Assembly: GCA_041687755.1 (NCBI GenBank)
Contig: JBDNJM010000145.1
Span: 1-40,158, forward strand
Source: JBDNJM01 sp041687755
GTDB lineage: Bacteria; Planctomycetota; UBA1135; GCA-002686595
Direction: 5' to 3'
DNA: 40,158 nt
Below the pieces are notes generated by a model that did not search any database, was not told the origin of the DNA, and saw only the letters and a program-made list of their open reading frames with translations. Of this stretch, positions 33,623-40,158 are shown piece after piece; position 1 is the first letter of the stretch; each line of letters starts with the position of its first letter. Made by a program: the position numbers and the translations under genes.

Positions 33623-34801
33623 CTAGGCTGCGTCGCCGCGCTGCGCTTCGATAAACAACGCGAGGGCCTCTGCCGTCGGCCGGTCGGGCAGGTCGCGGAC
33701 TAGCCCTAGGGGCTTGCCCGAGGCGCGCTCCGCTGAAAGCTCGAACAGCATCGTCTCGCCGACGCGGCCGCCGTCCTTGATCGCGATTTCGGTGAGGCTT
33801 GCCCAGTCGATGCGCCCCGTGCTCTGCAGGCCGGGGATGCCGTAGGCGTAGTGCAGCTCGTCCTCGTCGAAGAAGAGGTGGCCGCGGCCGAAAATCGACT
33901 GCACGGTGATCAGGACCGTCAGGAGGCTGAAGGCGGCGAACACGAGGTAGAGCAGAATCGGGGCGCCGCTCGAGACCATGATCCACGTGGCGGTCGAGAA
34001 GATAGCGGCGAACAGGCCCACGGCGAGGGCCATCTTCGGGCTGGCGAGCATCGGTGTGTGCAGTTCGATGCCTGTCTCCGACTGGACGAGGCGCAGGCGC
34101 GACGCACCGAGGAGTTCGTCGGGGGCGAGGCGACCGGGAAGCTCGGGTGCGGGCGTCGGGTCTTCGACGCCGGTCGTGGCCTCGGGAATCGGGACCAGGA
34201 AACGGGCGTTGAGGTTGGCCCCCACCCGCGGCGCGTCGACGGTCACGAACCAGCGGACGCCGTCCCTGGTCCGGCTCTTGGAGCTGGCGACGCGCGCGTC
34301 GGCGGGAATCCAGAAGGCCAGGTCGGCAAGCGTCGCGTCGGGCTCGACCGTCCAGGCTTCCGCCGAAAGGTGCGCGGTGTTCTGCCAGACGACGCCCGTG
34401 CTGGTGCTCCTGTCGCCCGAGCTGCCCCGGTTGGTGGTCGTCTCGAGGCAGGTGAGGTGAGCCGTAAGGCCGCGCTCCGAACGCAGGCTGCGCGGAACTC
34501 GCAGGGTGCCCTGCAGCCAGCTCCCGCGCTGGAACTCGGGGTCGGCGAGCGTGAGCGTCGGCCGTCCGAAACGCAGGACGCGCAGGAGCACCAGCGCGAA
34601 CGAGACAGCGTAGAGCGCGCTGAGCGTGGCGAGCCCGGTCGTGATCCAGGGCAGCCAGTCGGGGCCGGAGGACTGGGCGGCGATCATCGCGCGCATCCCG
34701 AAAGTGGCCGCGACGAGGCAGGCGAGGCCGATAGCCCGCGGCGGGACCGGGGACTTGGCGCGCAGGGGTCGGGCGGGGCTGGGCTCGTTCTGGGGGTCCA
34801 T
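33623..34801 (-). CDS. Hypothetical membrane protein with a DUF3592-like layout
   Basis: A 392-residue protein of unknown function. Two hydrophobic helices near the N-terminus (AIGLACLVAATFGMRAMIAA; WITTGLATLSALYAVSFALV) are followed by a soluble, beta-rich region of about 180 residues. A second helix pair follows (MALAVGLFAAIFSTATWIMV and ILLYLVFAAFSLLTVLITV), then a C-terminal cytoplasmic domain. The soluble part has an arrestin/immunoglobulin-like look (RVPRSLRSERGLTAHLTCLE). I see no catalytic motif. ATG 34801 is a clear start. It follows the MEMO-like gene on the same strand after about 200 nt. Confidence 0.75.
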   Translation of the reverse strand: MDPQNEPSPARPLRAKSPVPPRAIGLACLVAATFGMRAMIAAQSSGPDWLPWITTGLATLSALYAVSFALVLLRVLRFGRPTLTLADPEFQRGSWLQGTLRVPRSLRSERGLTAHLTCLETTTNRGSSGDRSTSTGVVWQNTAHLSAEAWTVEPDATLADLAFWIPADARVASSKSRTRDGVRWFVTVDAPRVGANLNARFLVPIPEATTGVEDPTPAPELPGRLAPDELLGASRLRLVQSETGIELHTPMLASPKMALAVGLFAAIFSTATWIMVSSGAPILLYLVFAAFSLLTVLITVQSIFGRGHLFFDEDELHYAYGIPGLQSTGRIDWASLTEIAIKDGGRVGETMLFELSAERASGKPLGLVRDLPDRPTAEALALFIEAQRGDAA

Positions 34802-35000
34802 AGCAGGGATGCCATCGACCGTTCGGGCCGGGGGGCGAAGCGCTGCTCGGGGAAACGCAGGCGGGGAGTCGAGCTGTGCCGTTCGGCCCTCAGACCGGTG
34901 GCCGGGCGAAACGGGCCGGACGGGAGCGCGAAAACGGGCTCCTGTGGGGTGCTAGGAGGGGGCGTGGCGAGCCAACTGGCGGATTCCAGTCAGACCCCGG

Positions 35001-36251
35001 TCAGTGGAGCACGACGGCTGCGGCCGTGGCGACTTCGCCCGGGGCGGGCATCTGCAGGTAGCCCATGGTGGAGCCGAGCAGTTCGGAGCCGTCCTTGAGG
35101 GAGCGGCGCTTCTCCAGCAGACGCAGGAGGACGTAGGGGGCCGCGGCGTGGCGGGCACGGACCGGGTCGGAGTCTTCCAGGGCCGTGCCGAGGAAGGCCT
35201 CGGGGTCGAGGCGGGTGAAATGATCGAGCAGCTGGCGATCCGTGCTGCGGATTCGGTCGCCGGTCTCGCCGCCCAAGACGAAGCCGCGGTCGGGCGGGGC
35301 GGCGAGGCCGGCGTGGTTGGCGCTGCCGATGCGGTAGAGGTCGGCGGCGGCGATCGTCAGGGTGCGGCCGGGCAGGGCTTCGAGCCGGCCGAGCCTCGCG
35401 ATGGCGCGCTCTAGCTCGTTGAGCGCTGCGGGTGTGCTGGCGTCGGTGCGCGGGGCGCTCACCAGGATCGGGAGGACCGGGACGCCGGGGAACAGGACGC
35501 GGCAAAACAGGCACTGGCGCTCCAGCACCGGGTTGAGCGCGTGGGCGAGCTGATCGCGGCCGGGCAGCAGGCCGATGGCGGCGAGCGCCTCGCGGTCGGG
35601 CTCGACGAGGCCGAGCGGGGTCTGGAACGGCTTCACGAGCGGCACGAGCGGCGTCTCGAGCGGGGCTCCGAGGTTGGCCAGCAGCAGCACGCGCGCGATG
35701 TCGCCTTTCGCGTGGCGCACGGAGGCGAAGGCGCGGCTGTACAGCGAGCGCGCCTGGGAGATGGGGCCCGCTGGGCTGAGCAAGCCTTGAGCGTGGGGCA
35801 GTGGCGGCATGTCCCAGTCGTCGGCGACCATGCCGCCGATCTTCAGGCGCAGCTCGAAGGCGTCGCTCTCGTACTCCTTGCCCGGGCCAAGGGCGGGTCG
35901 CTCGGGCTGCTTCCGGAAGAGCTCGAACGCCCGGCCGAGGGCCTCGTCGTAGCTGGCGTCGTGCAGCAGCAGCAGCCCCGAGAGCCGCGCGGCGAGCGAG
36001 CGCACCTCCTCGTCAGCGACCTGCGTCTCAAGCTCGACGGAGGCGCGCTGGGCGATCGAGCGCGCGTCGGAGCGCCCGTCGAGGCGCCGGGCGATGGCCC
36101 ACTCGAGGGGCCCCAGTCGGACCGCACCGCGGGTCGCCTCGGGACTGACGCCGAGGGGGTCGCGCAGGACAATTACGGCCGCGCCCGTGTCGGGCCCGAC
36201 GGCGGGGGAGACCTCGAGGTCGCGCAGTCGGGCCGGGGGAGGGTGAGCCAA
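35001..36251 (-). CDS. MEMO-like (AmmeMemoRadiSam system protein B-like) protein lacking metal-binding His residues
   Basis: Residues 1-115 form an N-terminal helical, winged-helix-like domain (LGPLEWAIARRLDGRSDARS; LAARLSGLLLLHD). The rest resembles MEMO proteins in order and spacing: IARVLLLANLG, KPFQTPLGLVEPDREALAAI (family ftTPLG.v.vD), HALNPVLERQCLFCRVLFPG then VPVLPILVSAPR, TLTIAAADLYRIG, and DPEAFLGTALED. In metal-binding MEMO proteins these positions read PHAGY, GpsH, EHSiEvQ and SSDlSHy; here the histidines are gone (SPAGP, ANLG, ALNPVL, AADLYRI). It should therefore not bind metal in the usual way. No AMMECR1 or radical SAM partner is adjacent. The start is TTG 36251. The MEMO assignment is moderately sure. 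Confidence 0.65.
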   Translation of the reverse strand: MAHPPPARLRDLEVSPAVGPDTGAAVIVLRDPLGVSPEATRGAVRLGPLEWAIARRLDGRSDARSIAQRASVELETQVADEEVRSLAARLSGLLLLHDASYDEALGRAFELFRKQPERPALGPGKEYESDAFELRLKIGGMVADDWDMPPLPHAQGLLSPAGPISQARSLYSRAFASVRHAKGDIARVLLLANLGAPLETPLVPLVKPFQTPLGLVEPDREALAAIGLLPGRDQLAHALNPVLERQCLFCRVLFPGVPVLPILVSAPRTDASTPAALNELERAIARLGRLEALPGRTLTIAAADLYRIGSANHAGLAAPPDRGFVLGGETGDRIRSTDRQLLDHFTRLDPEAFLGTALEDSDPVRARHAAAPYVLLRLLEKRRSLKDGSELLGSTMGYLQMPAPGEVATAAAVVLH

Positions 36252-36299
36252 GCGGTTCGGGGGGGAAGGAGCTGACGGCGCAGGCCGCGGGCTTCCCGG

Positions 36300-37430
36300 G
36301 CGGGGAGCTTCGGGCGCACGGCTTCGAGTCTACCCCGGGCAGATCCACGGGGGGGCTTGCCCTGCTCCAGTCGAGCTTGTTCTCGAAGAATACCCACACC
36401 CCGCGCGCCATTTCGACGTCGCCGTTCTGATTGCCCAAAAGCAGCTGGGTAAAGCCCAAATACCGCTCCGAAATGCTCGGGTCGGTGGGCCCGCCGTTGA
36501 GGACGGTGTACAGGACGACCTCGGTTCCGTCGGCGCCACCCGCGTAGACAGATCTCATGAGGCCGCAGCCATCGTTCGTGTCCAGTTCCGGCGGGAGGTG
36601 TTCGACGGTTGGCGACGTGGAGGTTCCATGGATCTCCATCCAGTAGGAGACTGTGTCGCTGGTGGAGAGGATGGCACCCCGGTCCTTCGCCTTTTCGCCT
36701 CCGTCGTAGGGCAAGCTGGGATCCGACGTGCCGTTCATGAACAAGGCGGATACGGGCTCTCCGAGCGGAGCGGAGCGCAGTGCGAGTTCGTGGCATTTGC
36801 CGCCGTGATGGCAGCGAAGGCGGTCAATTTCCCCGGTAGCTCCTGCGCCAGTCGGATCGCGAAGTGCCCGCCATTGGACGTTCCGTTCACGTACACCCGG
36901 CGCTCATCGGCCTGGTACTGGGCCAGCACGGAGTCGAGGAGCAGATCGATGAACAAGACGTCGTCCTCGATGGAATTGGTGGGGGCATCCGACCTGCAGT
37001 CGTTCCAGCCCTTCTCATCCTCCGAGGTGTAGAGACCTTCGGGCACAATGAGGAGGACTTGCGCTTCCTGAGCGAAATCTAGCCAGACTTTGTAGGGAGC
37101 CGGGTCCCCCGTGATGCCGAGGAGCTGCTCACTGGTCTTGCTGTGCCCGTGCAGCAGAACGACAACGGGCGCATGGAGGTATTTGTCGGGCACGAACAGA
37201 CTGTATTCCCGACGGACATCCGCAGATGTCTAGCTGCTGGTCGAGGAACAGCCCGGACTGGAGGTCTTGGAGCGAGTCGGAGTCTTCGATTGAACTGACC
37301 GGCGAGTTCGGGTCCGGCCCGGTGCATTCGTCGGATGCGAGGTCGCCGGCGGGCTTCCAGGATCACCGCAAGCGTTCAGCAAGCAGATGGCCGCAAGAGC
37401 TAGGCGGCGTGTGGCGCGTTCGGTCGTCAC
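36300..37430 (-). pseudogene. Decayed LpqC/PHB-depolymerase-like lipoprotein esterase
   Basis: Read leftward from ATG 37430, fragments of one alpha/beta-hydrolase esterase appear in successive frames. First comes a lipoprotein signal ending LLNACG. Near 37345 the frame shifts to DLASDECTGPDPNSPVSS. Near 37225 it shifts again to DVRREYSLFVPDKY with VVVLLHGHSK (oxyanion region) and VNGTSNGGHFA (nucleophile elbow GTSNG). Near 36760 a third shift leads to ALFMNGTSDPSLPYDGGE (family GTaDp.vPy.GG) and VVLYTVLNGGPTDPS, where active relatives have GGHTWPG, so the catalytic His is lost. The final frame runs without a natural stop into the MEMO-like gene. Three frameshifts plus the missing His argue for real decay rather than isolated sequencing errors. 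Confidence 0.82.
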
Positions 37431-38009
37431 AGCGTCTTTGGTCTCGGGCTCTGAGGCGGACTGGCCTTCGTGAGCTCCTGAAACCCGTCGAGGCCGGAGA
37501 GGTTCTCGGGCGCGTTGCGAGTTGGCTCTCGCCGGGTGTCTGAATGCACGCTCGGGCGCCGGGCGGGAGAACTGGAGGTCATCGCCGAGTCCGCCGGAGT
37601 CCGAAGGAAATTCCAGGCCGGATTGGGGTATGAGCGGATGCCATGCCCGCGTCCAGATCGAGCGAACGATGACGTGAGGCTCGGGCTGCCGGGCGGCGGA
37701 GAGTCCCGCGGCTGCTGGGCCGAGGCTCGGAAGGAGCCCTCGGCCCAGGGGCAGGGGGGCTCGCGCAGGCCTCCATCCGGTATAGGGCGGTCAGAAGGGG
37801 CGGCTGGCCGACGGTCGATCGGGCTCCTGGAGAGGGCCGATCGGGCCGCTGCCAGGCCACAGGGTTCCCTCCGGCCGCTGCGGGCGCCTGTGGGGCTGGG
37901 ACTGGCCGCAGGAGTTCGGGATCGCTTTCATCTAAACTGTGCGTTGCCGCACACCAACGCATGGGTAGGCCTCTCGAAGCCGACTCGAACCCCTGACCGA
38001 CACCCTGCA
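37431..38009. other. Upstream region of the sigma54 activator gene
   Basis: A 579-nt region between the divergent esterase pseudogene and the regulator gene. The plus-strand frame is open from 37515 but its translation is Arg/Gly/Pro-rich with no recognisable domain, so I treat it as non-coding leader. A short A/T-richer patch at about 37927-37942 (TTTCATCTAAACT) is the best promoter candidate, without a clear partner box. Confidence 0.4.
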
Positions 38010-40019
38010 TTGACCGATTCTACCGCTCCCGCCGCCCCGTCCGAGTCCCGTTCGACCGACGCCGGGCCGGCTCAGATCATCATTGAAGAAGAAGGCCTGC
38101 GGTCCGTGATGCGCATCACCGGCCGCGAGGTGCGCGTCGGCCGCGCCCTCGACAACGAGGTTCGGCTGCTCGGGACGCGCGTCTCGCGTCACCATTGCAC
38201 GCTGGAGATCGAGGGCGGGGGGGCCTGGGTGACCGATCAGGGCTCGGCCAACGGGGTCCTGCTCAACGGCCAGCGCACCCGACGCGGATTTCTGCGCGAG
38301 GGCGACGAGCTGGTGGTGGGCGGCGCTCGGCTGACGCTCGAGGGCGAGCCGCTACCGGACGCGGGCATGAACACCCAGATGCAGAGCCTCGCTGGCGCGG
38401 CGGGGTCCTCGGGGCTGCTCGGCAAGCTGCTGCGCTCGGCGGCGACCGGCGCGGACCGGGTCGCTTTCTACCGCGAACTTGTGGACGGAATGGTCGACGA
38501 GACCGACGCGGAGCGCGGGTTTTTGGTGTTGGCCAAGCCGCTTGAGGACTCCCACGACGAGCCCTTCGAGGTCAGCGTCGCGCGTCAGTTCGACGCCTCG
38601 GACATCGCGCTGCCGCGGACTCGCCTGTCAGGCGGCATCGTGAAGATGACCCTTGATCGAGGCCGCGCGGTGCTGACCGTCGATGCTGGCGTGGACGAGC
38701 GCTTCAGCGCCATGGCCAGCGTGGAGGAGCTGAAGCTGCGCTCGGTGGCCTGCGTGCCGCTGCGGGCGGGTGGACGCGTGCTCGGATGCTTGCTGGTGGA
38801 CAACCGCCTGCAGCAGGGCGCGTTCACTCAAGGCCATCTCGAGCACATGGGGCAAATCGCGGATCTCGCGGCCTTGTTCTGCGAGCGCGAACTGCAGCGT
38901 GGGCGATTGGCCGACTCGCTCTCCGATCTGGAGACGGCCCGACTCGAGTTCGAGGCCAGCCGCTCGACGGAGGGCGACGAGCCCAAGCTCCTGCCGGCGA
39001 CGTCGAAGGTCGCTGGATTCGAGACGATGGCGGCCCATGACTACTCTGAAATCGTTGGTCGCTCGCCGGCGATGCGGGCGCTGTTCGCGCAGCTCGACCG
39101 TGTCGTCGAGTGCGAACTGCCCGTCTTGATTCAGGGCGAGAGCGGCACCGGCAAGGAACTCGTCGCGTGCGCCGTGCACTCCAACGGCGGCCGGCGCGAC
39201 GCCGCGTTCATCAGCGAGAACTGCGCGGCGCTACCCGACTCGCTGCTAGAGAGCGAGCTGTTCGGGCACGCGAAGGGCGCGTTCACCGGCGCCGATCGCG
39301 CGAAGAAGGGCCTGATCGAACAGGCCGACGGCGGGACGCTGTTCCTCGACGAGATCGGCGACATGTCGACGGAGATGCAGAAGAAGCTGCTGCGCGTTCT
39401 GCAGGAGGGCGAGCTGCGCCCACTCGGCAGCGATGCCCGCGTCAAGGTGGACGTGCGGCTGGTGGCCGCGAGCCACCGCGATCTCGCCGAAATGGTCGAG
39501 GCCGGCGACTTCCGCGAGGATCTGTTCTACCGGGTCAACGTGCTCCACCTGGCCCTGCCGCCGCTGCGCCGCAGGCGGGAGGACGTGCCGCTGCTGGCTC
39601 GCGCGTTGCTGGCGCGGGCGGCGTCCGAGATGGGGCGCGAGGTGCCGTACCTGCCCCACGAGGTGGTGGAAGCGCTCTCGGCCTACGATTGGCCGGGCAA
39701 CGTGCGCGAGCTCGAGAACGAGATGCGCCGGCTCGTCGTCCTGGGCGAGGACACCATTAGGCCCGAGCACCTCTCGGCCGCCGTGCTCCAGCGTCGCAGC
39801 CGTCCAGGAGAGGTGGGCGCGGACTTGTTCGATGCCATCGACGGGGACCTGCGCCAGGCCGTAGCTCAGTTCGAGCGGCGCGCGATCCTCAGCTCGCTCG
39901 AGAAGCACGACAACAACAAGAGCCGCGCGGCCGCGGAGCTGGGCATCAGCCGGTTCGCGCTCCAGCGCAAGCTGGAGAAGTACGCAGCGGAAGAGCAGGA
40001 TCCGGATCCCGCCAGCTGA
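38010..40019 (+). CDS. FHA-GAF-sigma54-interacting Fis-type transcriptional activator
   Basis: Domains in order: FHA (about residues 22-105, with VGR, SRHH at 59-62 and GSANG at 78-82), which binds phospho-threonine; GAF (about 135-300, ending VACVPLRAGGRVLGCLLVDN); AAA+ sigma54-interaction domain with Walker A GESGTGKE (376-383), the GAFTGA loop that contacts sigma54 (423-428), Walker B GTLFLDEIGD and the YDWPGNVRELENEMRR block; and a C-terminal Fis-type HTH (AAAELGISRFALQRKLEKYA). It activates sigma54 promoters, probably under control of a Ser/Thr kinase signal read by the FHA domain. The start is probably TTG 38010 (MTDSTAP), since no earlier in-frame start begins protein-like sequence. 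Its stop merges with repeat copy C. Its target genes are not identifiable here. Confidence 0.9.
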   Translation: MTDSTAPAAPSESRSTDAGPAQIIIEEEGLRSVMRITGREVRVGRALDNEVRLLGTRVSRHHCTLEIEGGGAWVTDQGSANGVLLNGQRTRRGFLREGDELVVGGARLTLEGEPLPDAGMNTQMQSLAGAAGSSGLLGKLLRSAATGADRVAFYRELVDGMVDETDAERGFLVLAKPLEDSHDEPFEVSVARQFDASDIALPRTRLSGGIVKMTLDRGRAVLTVDAGVDERFSAMASVEELKLRSVACVPLRAGGRVLGCLLVDNRLQQGAFTQGHLEHMGQIADLAALFCERELQRGRLADSLSDLETARLEFEASRSTEGDEPKLLPATSKVAGFETMAAHDYSEIVGRSPAMRALFAQLDRVVECELPVLIQGESGTGKELVACAVHSNGGRRDAAFISENCAALPDSLLESELFGHAKGAFTGADRAKKGLIEQADGGTLFLDEIGDMSTEMQKKLLRVLQEGELRPLGSDARVKVDVRLVAASHRDLAEMVEAGDFREDLFYRVNVLHLALPPLRRRREDVPLLARALLARAASEMGREVPYLPHEVVEALSAYDWPGNVRELENEMRRLVVLGEDTIRPEHLSAAVLQRRSRPGEVGADLFDAIDGDLRQAVAQFERRAILSSLEKHDNNKSRAAAELGISRFALQRKLEKYAAEEQDPDPAS

Positions 40020-40138
40020 GAGGCTGTGACAAGATGACGCTGCCCAGCCGAATGGCCTCTCAGTTGCTTTTGGGCCCATCGCCTGAAGGCGCTGGAGCGC
40101 GAGAGCGCTCACGGATTGCGCCAGGCGCAATGATTCAC
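40018..40138 (+). repeat. Dispersed intergenic repeat, copy C
   Basis: About 121 nt, starting inside the TGA stop codon of the sigma54 activator gene (TGAGAGGCTGTGAC). GAGAGGC pairs with GCCTCTC at about 40055-40061. Internal hairpins GCGCT-GG-AGCGC and GAGCGC-GAGA-GCGCTC are followed by the same 8-bp ATTGCGCC/GGCGCAAT hairpin as copy A. Seven nt later GAGAGGCTGTGAC recurs (40146-40158), so a second unit may begin at the window edge. Confidence 0.9.
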
Positions 40139-40145
40139 ACTATCG

Positions 40146-40158
40146 GAGAGGCTGTGAC
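40146..40158 (+). repeat. Start of a possible further repeat unit at the window edge
   Basis: Thirteen bases (GAGAGGCTGTGAC) identical to the left end of repeat copy C, cut by the end of the window. It is either a tandem second copy or a direct terminal repeat bounding copy C. Confidence 0.5.

Noticed and set aside
1..40158. CRISPR arrays, tRNA or rRNA genes, transposases, phage genes
   Set aside because: Reading both strands I found no regularly spaced repeats, no recognisable tRNA/rRNA segments and no mobile-element enzymes; the only repeats are the three dispersed copies and small palindromes.

Overview
The window is about 40 kb of very GC-rich bacterial chromosome. Gene content suggests a Gram-negative planctomycete-like bacterium: a secreted DUF1800/DUF1501 pair, an FG-GAP repeat protein with a C-terminal extension I associate with Planctomycetes, WXPS-type alkaline-phosphatase-superfamily proteins, and a full set of lipid A and heptose genes. 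This taxonomic reading is inference from gene families only. I see no tRNA, rRNA, CRISPR array, integrase or transposase.

Layout. 1-1104: a site-2 protease (minus). 1330-3441: an aldehyde:ferredoxin-oxidoreductase-like protein fused to a MoaD/ThiS sulfur-carrier domain. 3829-6009: a Calx-beta/beta-propeller lipoprotein (minus). 6308-8154: a polyprenol-phosphate mannosyltransferase-like GT2 (minus) diverging from a GT9 glycosyltransferase (plus). 8450-10795: a receiver-like orphan, a HAD hydrolase fused to a degenerate kinase-like half, and a small RNA polymerase omega-like protein. 10882-15983: a tightly overlapping operon of phosphatase/sulfatase-fold lipoprotein, lpxK, a LpxL-type acyltransferase and bifunctional hldE. 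16198-21663: a secreted FG-GAP protein (minus) diverging from the DUF1800/DUF1501 pair, followed by an orphan 3' fragment of a second DUF1501 gene. 21814-26280: a B12-binding radical SAM protein, then an overlapping trio of HldA-like kinase, HldC-like adenylyltransferase and TauE/SafE transporter. 26435-29088 (minus): two tandem glutamate-dehydrogenase paralogs, the second without the catalytic lysine. 29320-33506: a WaaP-like kinase, two GT9 heptosyltransferases and an enoyl-CoA hydratase. 33623-37430 (minus): a membrane protein, a MEMO-like protein without the metal ligands, and a decayed lipoprotein esterase. 38010-40019: an FHA-GAF-sigma54 activator.

Main theme. Much of the window serves the outer membrane. 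LpxK and the acyltransferase finish lipid A. HldE, and again HldA plus HldC, make ADP-heptose. Three GT9 enzymes would transfer it and the WaaP-like kinase would phosphorylate it. These genes lie in three separate blocks rather than one locus.

Most unusual items. (1) A roughly 122-nt dispersed repeat in three copies (9002-9123, 15990-16112, 40018-40138), each directly after the stop codon of a plus-strand gene and able to fold into hairpins. (2) The AOR-MoaD fusion. (3) The active/inactive glutamate dehydrogenase pair. (4) The metal-ligand-less MEMO-like protein. (5) The HAD-pseudokinase fusion.
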